Positions 8,338-17,691 of a stretch of 64,000 bases of DNA are shown one piece after another. The DNA comes from Leptolyngbyaceae cyanobacterium (GTDB taxonomy: Bacteria > Cyanobacteriota > Cyanobacteriia > Cyanobacteriales > Aerosakkonemataceae): NCBI GenBank assembly GCA_036703985.1, contig DATNQN010000096.1, positions 1 to 64,000 of the forward strand. The letters are read 5' to 3'. Position 1 is the stretch's first letter, and every line of letters begins with the position of its first letter. The notes below the pieces were generated by a model. The model ran no database searches. It saw nothing but the letters and a program-made list of their open reading frames with translations, and had not been told where the DNA came from. Made by a program: the position numbers and the translations under genes.

Positions 8338-8967
8338 CCAATCGACCTGATTTTGCATACCCCAGGCGGTTTAGTATTGGCAACCGAACAAATTGCCAGA
8401 ACCCTCATCCGTCACCCAGCTAAAGTAACCGTATTCGTCCCTCACTACGCCATGAGCCGTGGCACCATGTTAGCTTTAGCATCAGATGAAATTGTCATAG
8501 ATGCCAAAGCCGTTTTAGGGCCAGTCGATCCCCAATTAGGCAACTTCCCTGCTGCCAGTACCCTGAAAGTCGTCCAAGATAAACCGATTAGCGAAATTGA
8601 CGACGAAACATTGATTATGGCCGATTTATCCAAAAAAGCCATCAATCAAGTACAAAGATTCGTCAGAACTCTTCTCAAAGACAATATCCCTCAACAGAAA
8701 ATCGCTCCAGAAAACATCGACAAAATCGTAGACGTCTTAACTACAGGACAAGTCACCCACGATTATCCGATCGCAGTAGAAGAAGCAACCTAACTCGGTT
8801 TACCAGTCACCGTAGGTTTACCAACTATCATTTACAACTTAATGGAGTTATACCCACAACCTCAAGGCGGTCGTCCTTCCGTACAGTATATTCCCGTACC
8901 ATATCAACCCCGCCCAGCTTTACCCGAACCAAAAGGAAGACCCTTACCGGAAAATACTCGTAGTTAA
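8338..8967 (+). pseudogene. SDH/SppA-ClpP-like serine protease relic
   Basis: Reading from 8338, the frame gives PIDLILHTPGGLVLA, then HYAMSRGTMLALASDEIVID, LGPVDPQLGNFPAAS, and TTGQVTHDYPIAVEEA. This is the central and C-terminal part of the SDH_sah family of membrane-linked ClpP-class proteases. It has no usual start codon and lacks roughly the first 70-80 residues. A TAA at 8791-8793 interrupts it, after which the same frame continues to 8967 (LGLPVTVGLP, RPSVQYIPVPYQPR). The nucleophile motif is SRGT where SGGT is usual. Truncation, nonsense codon and motif change together mark a pseudogene. Confidence 0.85.
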
Positions 8968-9006
8968 TGAATATTAGAAGATCGTTATAGCGCTTTGCAA
9001 AAATTT

Positions 9007-9040
9007 AGAAACCCGGTTTTTGGAAAAAAACCGGGTTTCT
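9007..9040 (+). terminator. AGAAACCCGGT hairpin, repeat-type terminator
   Basis: AGAAACCCGGT pairs with ACCGGGTTTCT across a short A/T-rich loop. The same hairpin recurs at 53193-53225, and a half copy is at 38335-38348, so it is a dispersed terminator-like repeat of this genome. Confidence 0.65.
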
Positions 9041-9183
9041 ATCCACTATCTTACCCCATTTGAATTAAATACGGGTTAATTTCTCAAACATTCAATGCCG
9101 ATTGAGGTATCCTATAGGTTGCGCTTGTTTTAGTGAAAATAGCAAACATATCATTGATTTTTCTCATAGTGAGATCGAAAATA

Positions 9184-9276
9184 ATGGCTTTTGTTATTTG
9201 TCAATCCGCTTTAGCACTGTTAGTAATTTTTTTCCTATTATTCGCTAAAAGAGTAAATTCGACACCACTTAAATGA
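9184..9276 (+). CDS. Possible 30-residue membrane peptide
   Basis: An ATG-initiated ORF encodes 30 residues with a hydrophobic helix (SALALLVIFFLLFA) and a basic tail (KRVNSTPLK). It has no convincing ribosome-binding site and lies in an A/T-rich gap where short hydrophobic ORFs arise by chance. Listed only because the 8968-9359 gap holds nothing else besides the hairpin at 9007. Confidence 0.2.
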   Translation: MAFVICQSALALLVIFFLLFAKRVNSTPLK

Positions 9277-9359
9277 AGTAGCAATCAATATAGTTTTGAC
9301 TATCAGCTAATAAATATTAAATTATCAAATATCATTTGAACTAAATTAAGGAGCAAACA

Positions 9360-10838
9360 ATGTCATCATTTCAAGATTTAACTAAAAGAAACCCTTCAGC
9401 ACGTCGAAACCTTTGGTTTGAAAGATTAATGGCAGTAATTGCATCGTTTAACTTAGGCTTGGTTTTCTTTGATTTGAGTTATGTACCTTGGCGTAACTTT
9501 TGGTTACAAGGAAATATTCAATTTTTTAATTTTATCGTACAAGTTCCTCTACCTCCCATTACTAAGGTGTACGATCCGGTGAAGGGAATTGAGCCTCATC
9601 GAGAAACACAACAATATTTAAATACTGTCACTGCTTTAGAAGAGCAAGTTGCTCAAACTGGCTTACAGTCCACAGAAGTAATTAAAATATTGGAGAGGCT
9701 TGATAGATTAAGTAGCGAAATGATCGATACCAATCCATTTCAAATTGCTAACAAAAGTGGCTCTTTAGAAAAGATTAAAAATAGAATGAGGGAACATATT
9801 GGCTTAGATTCCGCTCGTCAATCTTTTCAAACTTTCTGGAGTCAAGAATATTTGTCTCGGAACGGTTGGCAAAAAGAAATGCTGTTTTTCAACCGACAAG
9901 TTCGACCTTTGATTGAAACTAATTATTACCGTCCTATCGGAGAAAATGGCGAATTTATCGACTTGTTTTGGCTGATCGATTTACCATTTGTCATTATATT
10001 TGCCGTTGAATTTTTAAGTCGTACTTTTTATATCAGCCGCCGTCATGTAGGGGTTAGTTGGATAGATGCCATGCTATGGCGTTGGTATGATATTTTTCTG
10101 GTGTTACCTTTTTGGCGTTGGTTAAGAGTGATTCCAGTAGTCATTCGGTTAAATCAATCTGAACTAATCGATTTGGAACGAGTTCAAGAGCAAGTCAATC
10201 AAGGGTTTGTAGCTACTTTTGCGGAAGAAATAACTGAAGTCGTAGTAATTAGAGTAATTAACCAAATTCAAGGTTCTATCCAGCGTGGTGAAGTGACGCG
10301 CTGGCTGACTCAGCCTGAAAAGCGCACCTATATCGATCTCAACAACGTCAATGAAGTAGAAGCAATTAGTAATATTATTACCCAAATAGTCGTTTATAAA
10401 GTATTACCCAAAGTACGCCCGGACATAGAAGCTATTTTGCAGCATAACATAGAAAGTATACTCAACAAGTTACCAGTTTACCAAAATTTTAAGAATATCC
10501 CAGGTTTAGCCAGTATACCAAATCAATTAACTGAAAAATTAGTAACAGAAATATCCCAAGGAGCATATGATGCTTTGATCTCAGCGTTAGAAGATCCGGT
10601 GGGTGCTAAATTGACTGCTCAATTAGTAGAACATTTTGGGGAAGCAGTCGCATCAGAAGTACAGCAAAAGCATACTCTAGAAAAAGTGCAAAGTTTACTG
10701 GTAGATATGCTAGAAGAAGTTAAAATTAATTATGTCGAACGCTTATCCGAACAGGATATGGAAAGAATTTTAGAAGAAACCAGAAAAATCAGACAACTAT
10801 CATCTCCTCAAGACGGACAAATTTACCCTTACAAATAA
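9360..10838 (+). CDS. Uncharacterised multi-domain membrane protein
   Basis: I do not recognise a characterised family in this 492-residue protein. There is a hydrophobic segment near residues 20-42 and a second membrane region at about 200-225 (FWLIDLPFVIIFAVEFL). An aromatic/basic stretch follows (RRHVGVSWIDAMLWRWYDIFLVLPFWRWLRVIPVV), resembling the voltage-sensor side of ion-channel-like proteins, though no pore motif is seen. The C-terminal 250 residues are soluble and helical, with repeated short hydrophobic helices and a possible coiled coil at the end. AAGGAG lies 8 nt before the ATG and supports the start. It is flanked by a relic and the rimP operon, so context gives no function. Confidence 0.7.
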   Translation: MSSFQDLTKRNPSARRNLWFERLMAVIASFNLGLVFFDLSYVPWRNFWLQGNIQFFNFIVQVPLPPITKVYDPVKGIEPHRETQQYLNTVTALEEQVAQTGLQSTEVIKILERLDRLSSEMIDTNPFQIANKSGSLEKIKNRMREHIGLDSARQSFQTFWSQEYLSRNGWQKEMLFFNRQVRPLIETNYYRPIGENGEFIDLFWLIDLPFVIIFAVEFLSRTFYISRRHVGVSWIDAMLWRWYDIFLVLPFWRWLRVIPVVIRLNQSELIDLERVQEQVNQGFVATFAEEITEVVVIRVINQIQGSIQRGEVTRWLTQPEKRTYIDLNNVNEVEAISNIITQIVVYKVLPKVRPDIEAILQHNIESILNKLPVYQNFKNIPGLASIPNQLTEKLVTEISQGAYDALISALEDPVGAKLTAQLVEHFGEAVASEVQQKHTLEKVQSLLVDMLEEVKINYVERLSEQDMERILEETRKIRQLSSPQDGQIYPYK

Positions 10839-10995
10839 CTTTCTCGATCTTTGCCATACTGATGAGATTTTCCAAGCAAGGAACCCGCAAGCCTCAACTC
10901 TTACAAATTAGGCGTTTTCATCACCCGTTTCTGAATGAGGAAGTAATGGCATTTACATCTGATTCCGTGATATAATAAGGATTATTAACTGTTAA

Positions 10996-11115
10996 AACGT
11001 AAAGTTATCGGCAGTTGAAGTAGGGTATGTTATTCCCGAATTTACGCCTGTGGACAAGCGGGAGGCAACTCCTTTGGACGAAGCAGGAAGCAGACAAAGT
11101 AGTTGCGATGAACGA
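10996..11115 (+). mobile_element. omegaRNA-like TnpB element relic, no TnpB
   Basis: This stretch shares an ordered series of blocks with the relic at 27726-27866 (read on its minus strand): GTAGGG(C/T)AT, then CCGAA(A/T)TT, ACGC(C/T)TGTGGA, and finally GAAGCA(A/G)GAA. Here they fall at about 11019-11093. Local hairpins are visible (GGAG-GCAA-CTCC; CTTTG..CAAAG). The pattern recalls the guide-scaffold/right-end RNA of cyanobacterial TnpB elements. No TnpB reading frame is present. It lies in the rimP leader, followed by a terminator. Confidence 0.5.
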
Positions 11116-11160
11116 CTATGGATAAGTTCTGCATAACAGTGAAAGAAATCCTTTCATCAG

Positions 11161-11187
11161 AAGTGGGTCGCTGTCCCACTTTTTTTA
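11161..11187 (+). terminator. Intrinsic terminator in the rimP leader
   Basis: AAGTGGG (11161-11167) pairs with CCCACTT (11175-11181) and runs into a T tract, ending only 14 nt before the rimP ATG. It either ends a short upstream RNA (the omegaRNA-like relic) or attenuates the rimP-nusA-infB operon. Confidence 0.8.
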
Positions 11188-11200
11188 TTGGAGTTGTCTT

Positions 11201-11668
11201 ATGGCTCATCCTCTCATCCCACAAATTATCGAATTAGCTGAACCCGTTGCCCAATCCATTGGGTTAGAGGTAGTGGGAGCGGTGTTTCAGACTAACCAAA
11301 ATCCTCCCGTGTTGCGGGTTGATATTCGCAACCCCCAGCAAGATACCAGTTTGGATGATTGCGAACGTATGAGCTTGGCATTTGAACCTGTTTTGGATAA
11401 CGCCAATTCGATCCCGGATGCCTATGTTCTAGAAATTTCTAGCCCTGGAATTTCTCGCCAGCTTAGTACGGATAGAGAATTCATTTCTTTTAAAGGATTT
11501 GCGGTGTTAGTTACCACATCTGAACCTTTTGAAGGAAAGAGGGAATGGAACGGGCAGTTAATTAAACGGGATGATACCTCTATTTATCTAAATCAAAAAG
11601 GGCGCACGATCGCGATCCCCCGTCATTTGGCGGCGCGAGTACAACTAGACGACCGCAGAAAAAATTAA
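11201..11668 (+). CDS. rimP: Ribosome maturation factor RimP
   Basis: RimP assists 30S subunit maturation. The 155-residue length and order fit: an N-terminal alpha/beta domain with [18 protein letters not shown] and SLDDCERMS, then [15 protein letters not shown]-terminal Sm-like barrel follows ([23 protein letters not shown]). GGAG lies about 8 nt before the ATG. It heads the conserved rimP-nusA-ylxR-infB cluster, which by analogy is one operon with autogenous control. The leader carries a terminator directly upstream. Confidence 0.95.
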   Translation: MAHPLIPQIIELAEPVAQSIGLEVVGAVFQTNQNPPVLRVDIRNPQQDTSLDDCERMSLAFEPVLDNANSIPDAYVLEISSPGISRQLSTDREFISFKGFAVLVTTSEPFEGKREWNGQLIKRDDTSIYLNQKGRTIAIPRHLAARVQLDDRRKN

Positions 11669-11706
11669 AAATGAAACGCTCAAAAGCCTTTACATTTTTA
11701 ATTTTT
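11660..11706 (+). terminator. A/T hairpin between rimP and nusA
   Basis: AAAAATTAAAAATG (11660-11673) is perfectly complementary to CATTTTTAATTTTT (11693-11706). The stem overlaps the rimP stop codon and is followed by T-rich DNA. Being almost pure A/T it may be only a weak terminator or a processing site within the operon. Confidence 0.4.
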
Positions 11707-11741
11707 AATTTTCTATTTTTCGATCGAGAGAGGTTTGGCCT

Positions 11742-13031
11742 ATGACAATGGTTAGTCTGCCTGGACTAAAAGACTTAATCGACAACATCAGCCGCGAGCG
11801 AAATTTACCCAGGCACGCGGTACAAGCAGCGTTGCGAGAAGCTTTGCTAAAAGGATACGAGCGCTATCGGCGTACCCAAAATATCAACAAACACTTCGAT
11901 GAAAACTACTTCGATAACCTAGAAGTAGAACTGAATGTAGAAGAAGAAGGCTTTCGAGTTCTCGCTACCAAAAGTATCGTCGAACAGGTTAGTAGTAGCG
12001 ACCATGAAATTGCGCTTTCGGAAGTTCAGGAAGTAGTAGAAGAAGCTCAGTTAGGAGACACCGTAGTTTTAGACGTGACGCCGGATCAAAACGAATTTGG
12101 TCGGATGGCGGCAATTCAAACTAAACAAGTGTTATCCCAGAAACTGCGAGACCAGCAACGCAAGATGGTGCAAGAAGAGTTCCAAGATTTAGAAGGGAAC
12201 GTCATGCAGGCGCGGGTGCTGCGCTTCGAGCGACAATCGGTGATTATGGCCGTCAGCAGTGGTTTTAATCAGCCAGAAGTAGAAGCTGAATTGCCCAAGC
12301 GGGAACAACTGCCCAACGATAACTATCGAGCTAATGCCACTTTTAAGGTTTATTTGAAAAAAGTCAGGGAAGGCCCCCAAAGAGGGCCACAACTACTGGT
12401 TTCTAGAGGGGCTGCTGGTTTGGTAGTGGAGCTTTTTAGCAACGAAGTACCGGAAATTGAAGATGAAGTAGTACGGATCGTTGCTGTAGCAAGGGAAGCT
12501 AATCCTCCTTCTCGTTCTCTTGGCCCCCGTACTAAAATCGCTGTAGATACTCTAGAGCGAGATGTCGATCCCGTAGGTGCTTGTATTGGAGCGCGGGGAT
12601 CGCGAATTCAAGTGGTGGTAAACGAACTGCGTGGAGAGAAAATCGATGTTATTAGGTGGTCTCCCGACCCGGCTACTTATATTGCCAATGCTCTGAGTCC
12701 GGCTAGAGTAGATGAAGTTCGCTTGGTCAATCCAGAAGCACGCCAAGCCCACGTTTTGGTTGCGGAAGACCAGCTGAGTTTGGCGATCGGTAAAGAAGGA
12801 CAAAACGTTCGACTAGCTGCCCGGTTGACTGGCTGGAAAATTGATATCAAAGATGGTGCTAAGTACGACGCGGTTGCTGAAGATCAAAAGATCGCCGCCG
12901 CGATCGCTAGCGAACAAAGAGAACAATATGAAGATGACGAGGACTACGACGACGAAGAAACAATAGATAAATACAGCCTCGACGACACCGATGCCCAATT
13001 GGATGAAGATACTCTCTTAGATGAAGATTAG
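11742..13031 (+). CDS. nusA: Transcription termination/antitermination factor NusA
   Basis: NusA binds RNA polymerase and modulates pausing, termination and antitermination. The 429-residue protein has an N-terminal polymerase-binding domain (about 1-110, LPRHAVQAALREALLKGYERY) and an S1 region (about 135-200). Two KH domains follow, with KIAVDTLERDVDPVGACIGARGSRIQ in KH1 and HVLVAEDQLSLAIGKEGQNVRLAARLTGW in KH2. A short acidic tail (about 385-429, D/E/Y-rich) ends it, and it lacks the extra C-terminal repeats of enterobacterial NusA. An ATG two codons later (11748) is an alternative start. The stop is 2 nt before the ylxR start, so translation is probably coupled. Confidence 0.96.
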   Translation: MTMVSLPGLKDLIDNISRERNLPRHAVQAALREALLKGYERYRRTQNINKHFDENYFDNLEVELNVEEEGFRVLATKSIVEQVSSSDHEIALSEVQEVVEEAQLGDTVVLDVTPDQNEFGRMAAIQTKQVLSQKLRDQQRKMVQEEFQDLEGNVMQARVLRFERQSVIMAVSSGFNQPEVEAELPKREQLPNDNYRANATFKVYLKKVREGPQRGPQLLVSRGAAGLVVELFSNEVPEIEDEVVRIVAVAREANPPSRSLGPRTKIAVDTLERDVDPVGACIGARGSRIQVVVNELRGEKIDVIRWSPDPATYIANALSPARVDEVRLVNPEARQAHVLVAEDQLSLAIGKEGQNVRLAARLTGWKIDIKDGAKYDAVAEDQKIAAAIASEQREQYEDDEDYDDEETIDKYSLDDTDAQLDEDTLLDED

Positions 13032-13033
13032 GC

Positions 13034-13342
13034 GTGAAACCTAACTATCGACGTTGTATCAGCTGTCGCTTGGTAGCTCCTAAAGAAGCTTTTTGGCGCG
13101 TAGTTAGAGTCTATCCATCCAGGCAGCTACAATTGAATGAGGGTATGGGACGTTCGGCCTATCTTTGTCCTACGGAAACTTGTCTGCAAGCCGCTCAGAA
13201 AAAAAATCGTCTGGGCAGAGCGCTCAAAGCACCTGTTCCCCCAGAACTATATCAAACCTTGTGGCAGCGTTTAACCAGTCAACAGAGTACGGCCAATCAT
13301 AAATTATTCGATCGTACCCCATCCAATTTAGAACCTGAATGA
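13034..13342 (+). CDS. ylxR: YlxR family RNA-binding protein
   Basis: The small basic protein (102 residues) starts with GTG and carries YlxR signatures RRCISCRLVAPKEAFWRVVR and GRSAYLCPTETCLQAAQKKNRLGRALK. In Bacillus the family member (RnpM) binds RNase P RNA, and YlxR is almost always found between nusA and infB. The start lies 2 nt after the nusA stop. Cys-x2-Cys near the N-terminus and a later Cys pair could bind metal. The C-terminal 25 residues look unstructured. Confidence 0.92.
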   Translation: MKPNYRRCISCRLVAPKEAFWRVVRVYPSRQLQLNEGMGRSAYLCPTETCLQAAQKKNRLGRALKAPVPPELYQTLWQRLTSQQSTANHKLFDRTPSNLEPE

Positions 13343-13396
13343 GGCTGCTATTTTCCCATCCCATCAGCCCGATGTTACTTTGGGAAAATAGCAGCC
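13343..13396 (+). other. 16-bp hairpin directly after the ylxR stop codon
   Basis: GGCTGCTATTTTCCCA (13343-13358) pairs perfectly with TGGGAAAATAGCAGCC (13381-13396) across a 22-nt loop. It starts at the base after the stop codon. No T run follows, so it is more likely an RNA processing or stability element, or an attenuator needing a factor, than a simple terminator. Confidence 0.8.
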
Positions 13397-13810
13397 CTAA
13401 CCAGGCGTTTGAGTGCCAAAATAGTAAAAGGTGATTGTAAAAGTACACATGGACAAAGCTGTAAACAGAATTGCCCACAGTTGCTTAAAAGTTTGTGCAG
13501 CCCAAAAACAAAGGGGCGCTCCGGGCGAAAGCTTAACAAAATTAATTTAAAAACTCTCGCCTTCGTGGAATTACTCCTCGGTTTAATCCGAAAAAATCAA
13601 TCCACGCATTTAAAAAGCCCCGATCTCACAAACTGCAACTGATCTGTTTTCTGGAAAATCCAGATGGCAAAATCGTCAGCATTTGTTGTCCTAGAGCGAA
13701 AATCATCATTTTAAACTGCCACAAAGGAGGCAGCATTTCAATGATGTAGATATCTTTAAAACAGTAGGTCATTAGAAAAACTACTGGTAGGATTCAAGGG
13801 GAAAGCGTGG
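13397..13810 (+). promoter_or_regulatory. Long infB leader with mini-ORF
   Basis: I see no convincing gene in this 414-bp gap; two short frames (from 13409 and 13450) lack ribosome-binding sites and family resemblance. CTGCC..GGCAG (about 13716-13732) forms a small hairpin with AAAGGAGG in its loop. Ten bases after that perfect Shine-Dalgarno comes ATG ATG TAG (13741-13749), a two-codon ORF. The infB ATG follows 61 nt later with a weak site. This looks like a regulated leader. Confidence 0.5.
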
Positions 13811-16800
13811 ATGAACAACGGCAAAGTCAGAATTTACGAGTTATCACGGGAATTAAATTTGGACAATAAGGATATTCTTGCAATTTGCGACCAGCTGCGA
13901 ATTCCGGTCAAGAGCCACAGCAGCACGATTTCAGATGAGTCAGCCGAGCGCATTCGGAGCGTGGCGGAAAAATATGCAGCACAGCATCCATCTCAAAATA
14001 AAGCGGTTTCAGCTAGCCATAAGCCGAACTCCCAAACAAGCTCGGCTCAAAAACCGTTAGCTCCTCCCAAAAAACAACAGATTTTGGGAATTCGCCAACA
14101 TCAGGAACGCCCAGCTGCTAACCCGCCCAAACCACCATCGGCAGCATCCGTTGCGATTCCTCCCAAAGCTCCACAAGCTGGTGTCTCCGCAGGGAGTCAG
14201 CCAACCCCCCCACCCACCAAGCAGGCAGCGCCTAGTAAACCAGTGCGCTCTCCTCAGCATCAGGAAATAGCCGCTAAGGAAAGAAACGTACAGAATTCAG
14301 AGGGTAAGCCGGAACCAAAATCCGAATACAAAACCGAACTAAAGGCTCAACAAGGGCAGCAAGCTACCGTTTCTCGTCCCGCGCCAGAACAGCTAAAGCT
14401 GGCTGAACCTCCAGTGAGACCGTCTTCCACGCAGCCCAATCTTCGCCAGAATAACCAAACCGAACAACCTGTTAAGAAAAAACCCAGCAAACCAGCTTCT
14501 CCCCAGCCTCAAGCGGAGAAAAAAGAACAGCTAGTTGGAAAAAAAGAAAAAGATCAAACTACATCTGCTGCTAAACCAAGCCGTCCCGCTCCCCCTGCCC
14601 CACCTCAGATACCAGAACTACAACGGCCTAAACCAGTTATTAAGCCGAATGCTCCTACTACAGTCATCCGCCCAGCAGCACAAGTTGAAGAAGTGGATGC
14701 TGAAGAAACTGAGGACACAGAAGTATTAACAGAACCACAAAAAGAACTAAAGCGACCTCAACCACCACGTCCGCCTAAAAAAGGCAAAAGCTGGGAAGAA
14801 GAAGAAGAAGAACAACCACCAAAAGTTGGTAAACCAGCTGGCAAGGGCAAGCGCAGCAAACAACTCCTGTTTGACGAAGATGAGGTTGATTTTGATGATG
14901 CCGATCTGGAAGTGTTGCCACCGACAGTCCAGGTTAGCTTGTCAGTGGCTCGTCCCCCCAAGCCAAAAGCATCCCGTGCAGGACAAGGGGCAAGCGGGGC
15001 GAATGCAGGAGTAGCTCAGCCTGCCGCTCGGAAAAAAGCACCTTCTCGCGATGGGGGTGCTGCTTCTAAAGCTAGCCGCAAAGCTAAGGAAGAGGCAGTA
15101 CCGGAACGTCCGGAGAAGCTTGTTTTAACTGGCAGCATGACAGTGCAAGAACTAGCTGAAGCTTTAGCCGTACCGGATACGGAAATAGTCAAGCGGCTGT
15201 TCTTTAAAGGGATAGCTGTGAATATTACCCAAAGTCTGGACGTACCAACTTGTACTTCGATCGCCAATGACTTTGGGGTAGAAGTAGAAACAGGTCAGAA
15301 GCAATCGGAAGCCAGTAAAGGCAGCGAGATGATCGATGCGGAAGACTTTGAATACTTACAGCGTCGTCCGCCTGTGGTGACCATTATGGGTCACGTAGAC
15401 CACGGTAAAACCACTTTGTTGGATGCGATCAGGGAAAGCAAAGTCGCTCAAGGAGAAGCAGGTGGTATTACTCAGCACATTGGTGCTTACCACGTAGACG
15501 TACCGCAGAACGATACTACCCAGCAGGTAGTATTCCTCGATACTCCCGGTCACGAAGCATTTACTGCTATGCGGGCGAGGGGCGCGAGAGTGACGGATAT
15601 CGCCGTACTGGTAGTAGCAGCCGATGATGGAGTTCAACCACAGACGATCGAAGCGATCAGTCACGCTAAAGCAGCAGAAGTCCCGATCGTCGTCGCGATT
15701 AACAAAATTGATAAACCAGACGCCCAAGCCGATCGCGTTAAACAAGAATTGACCGAATTCGGTTTGGTGCCAGAAGAATGGGGCGGCGACACCATTATGG
15801 TGCCAGTCAGCGCGATCCAAAAAGAAAACTTGGATACCCTGTTGGAAATGATTCTCTTGGTGGCAGAAGTAGATGAAGATCTCGTGGCCAACCCAAATCG
15901 GGCTGCCAAAGGAACTGTCATCGAAGCTAACCTGGATAAATCGAGAGGCCCGGTTGCTACCTTGCTGGTACAAAATGGTACTCTACAGGTAGGAGATATT
16001 CTGGTCGCTGGTTCTGCCTTTGGTAAAGTGCGGGCGATGATCGACGATCGCGGTAGCCGAGTAGACGCCGCAACTCCTTCCTTTGCGGTAGAAGTTTTGG
16101 GTCTTAACGACGTGCCGGCTGCCGGAGACGAGTTTGAAGTCTTCCAGAATGAAAAAGAAGCGCGTTTACTTGCCGAAGCACGCGCCGAACAACAACGGCA
16201 AACCCGCCTGATGCGCGGTCGCGTCAGCCTGACCACACTTTCTGCTCAAGCACAAGAGGGAGAACTCAAAGAACTCAACTTGATCCTGAAAGCAGACGTG
16301 CAAGGTTCTGTGGAAGCAATTATCGGAGCGCTGCAACAACTGCCGCAAAATCAAGTGCAGATCCGCATATTGTTAGCGGCTCCCGGTGAAGTTACCGAAA
16401 CAGACGTTGACCTAGCAGCTGCCAGCGATGCGGTAATTGTTGGATTCAATACCACCCTGGCTAGCGGATCTCGTCAAGCAGCCGACCAAGCTGGTGTAGA
16501 TGTCCGAGAGTACAACATCATCTACAAACTGCTGGAAGATATCCAAGGTGCAATGGAAGGCTTGCTCGAACCAGAACTGGTGGAAGAACCCCTCGGAAAT
16601 GTGGAAGTCCGGGCAGTCTTCCCCGTAGGTCGAGGTACGGTGGCTGGTTGTTATGTCTTATCAGGCAAGGTAATCCGCAACTGCAAAGTTCGGGTTCGTC
16701 GAGGCGGTCAAGTAATCTACGAAGGCACTCTGGATTCCCTCAAACGGATGAAAGAAGATACGAAAGAAGTCAACGCTGGTTTTGAATGCGGTATCGGTAT

Positions 16801-16885
16801 CGATAAATTCAATGACTGGATTGTTGGCGACATCATTGAAGCCTTCAAGATGGTTACGAAGCGCCGTACTCTAACACCTGCTTAA
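13811..16885 (+). CDS. infB: Translation initiation factor IF-2
   Basis: IF-2 delivers fMet-tRNA to the 30S subunit and promotes subunit joining. The 1024-residue protein has an N-terminal IF2_N helix domain ([23 protein letters not shown]). A long Pro/Lys/Gln/Ala-rich disordered region follows (about 60-430), typical of cyanobacterial IF-2. A second IF2_N-like domain contains [23 protein letters not shown]. The GTPase domain has G1 GHVDHGKT (527-534), G3 DTPGHEAF, G4 NKID and SAIQ, and domains II, C1 and C2 complete the protein. All essential motifs are intact. The ATG is unambiguous from the N-terminal homology. Confidence 0.97.
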   Translation: MNNGKVRIYELSRELNLDNKDILAICDQLRIPVKSHSSTISDESAERIRSVAEKYAAQHPSQNKAVSASHKPNSQTSSAQKPLAPPKKQQILGIRQHQERPAANPPKPPSAASVAIPPKAPQAGVSAGSQPTPPPTKQAAPSKPVRSPQHQEIAAKERNVQNSEGKPEPKSEYKTELKAQQGQQATVSRPAPEQLKLAEPPVRPSSTQPNLRQNNQTEQPVKKKPSKPASPQPQAEKKEQLVGKKEKDQTTSAAKPSRPAPPAPPQIPELQRPKPVIKPNAPTTVIRPAAQVEEVDAEETEDTEVLTEPQKELKRPQPPRPPKKGKSWEEEEEEQPPKVGKPAGKGKRSKQLLFDEDEVDFDDADLEVLPPTVQVSLSVARPPKPKASRAGQGASGANAGVAQPAARKKAPSRDGGAASKASRKAKEEAVPERPEKLVLTGSMTVQELAEALAVPDTEIVKRLFFKGIAVNITQSLDVPTCTSIANDFGVEVETGQKQSEASKGSEMIDAEDFEYLQRRPPVVTIMGHVDHGKTTLLDAIRESKVAQGEAGGITQHIGAYHVDVPQNDTTQQVVFLDTPGHEAFTAMRARGARVTDIAVLVVAADDGVQPQTIEAISHAKAAEVPIVVAINKIDKPDAQADRVKQELTEFGLVPEEWGGDTIMVPVSAIQKENLDTLLEMILLVAEVDEDLVANPNRAAKGTVIEANLDKSRGPVATLLVQNGTLQVGDILVAGSAFGKVRAMIDDRGSRVDAATPSFAVEVLGLNDVPAAGDEFEVFQNEKEARLLAEARAEQQRQTRLMRGRVSLTTLSAQAQEGELKELNLILKADVQGSVEAIIGALQQLPQNQVQIRILLAAPGEVTETDVDLAAASDAVIVGFNTTLASGSRQAADQAGVDVREYNIIYKLLEDIQGAMEGLLEPELVEEPLGNVEVRAVFPVGRGTVAGCYVLSGKVIRNCKVRVRRGGQVIYEGTLDSLKRMKEDTKEVNAGFECGIGIDKFNDWIVGDIIEAFKMVTKRRTLTPA

Positions 16886-17008
16886 GAATGAGGAAGATGA
16901 GAGGGTAAAGAGCTTAATGGGATTAATTTTCTGGCTGTCTTGCTCCCCTCTCTCCTCCTCCCTTTTCACTTCTGTTTGCTCGGTTACTCAATCAACAAAA
17001 GCGATTCG

Positions 17009-17623
17009 ATGCGTTCTTTTTGGTTTGACCCTTACTTATGGATTCACTTGGCAGGAATTGTAGCCGTTCCGATTTGCCTGCTGCTTTGTTGGTTAGGTTT
17101 GGCAGTCGGAAACCCGATTTGGCCAATATGGTTAGAATTATTGTTAATTTCAGTGGTTGGGATCGCTCCGGTTTTGTGGATGCAGTTAGCCCGCCCTTTC
17201 AATATTTTTAGCGTGCTGATATTTGCGCTTAAACCAGAACAACTCACTACGGAACAGAGAAAAATTCTCAGTTTGTTTCAAACTAATTCCCAGCGAGTGC
17301 TAGCAGTGCTAACACCGATCGCGTTAGTAGTAATTTTGTGGCAAATCTATCGCGCAGCGCCGATGGCAGCCTCGATTACCCCGTTTCCACCGAATTGGCG
17401 GTTAGCGGGATTGGCATTAACCGCGATCGCATTTCTCTTGTCTAACTTGTTTTTACAAGTTCCGCTTAGCGTAGCTAAAGTTTTAATGACCAGCGAATCG
17501 GCATTTGCAGCTACCGAACCCTATCCTTTAGATAAAATACCGAGGGATTTTACTTTGGCTGGTTTTCAGGTAAATCGAATTTTTCCACTCATTTTTGTTC
17601 AAGGAAGACAATCTTCTTCTTAG
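17009..17623 (+). CDS. Multi-pass membrane protein next to infB
   Basis: From the ATG at 17009 this gives 204 residues with four or so hydrophobic helices (about 8-28, 36-58, 100-120, 130-150). Conserved-looking blocks are SFWFDPYLWIHLAGIVAVP and RPFNIFSVLIFALKPEQLT. I associate it with the cyanobacterial low-complexity-tail membrane protein family, commonly encoded beside infB, though this copy lacks a long tail. The frame extends upstream to a TTG at 16940, but that extension is poorly protein-like. Function is unknown. Confidence 0.7.
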   Translation: MRSFWFDPYLWIHLAGIVAVPICLLLCWLGLAVGNPIWPIWLELLLISVVGIAPVLWMQLARPFNIFSVLIFALKPEQLTTEQRKILSLFQTNSQRVLAVLTPIALVVILWQIYRAAPMAASITPFPPNWRLAGLALTAIAFLLSNLFLQVPLSVAKVLMTSESAFAATEPYPLDKIPRDFTLAGFQVNRIFPLIFVQGRQSSS

Positions 17624-17691
17624 TACCCGTCCATAATAGAAGAAAAGACCGCTACTTCCTGAAGTTTCGTTTGGATGTTTGTGGGGTGCCT

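Noticed and set aside
11042-11224. 60-codon minus-strand frame across the rimP start
   Set aside because: It crosses the terminator and the relic RNA; no ribosome site or family resemblance.
13409-13642. 77-codon frame in the infB leader
   Set aside because: It starts with TTG without a ribosome site, has no family resemblance and overlaps an equally plausible short frame at 13450.
15356-16236. Long minus-strand frames inside infB
   Set aside because: These are antisense shadows of a strongly conserved GTPase gene.
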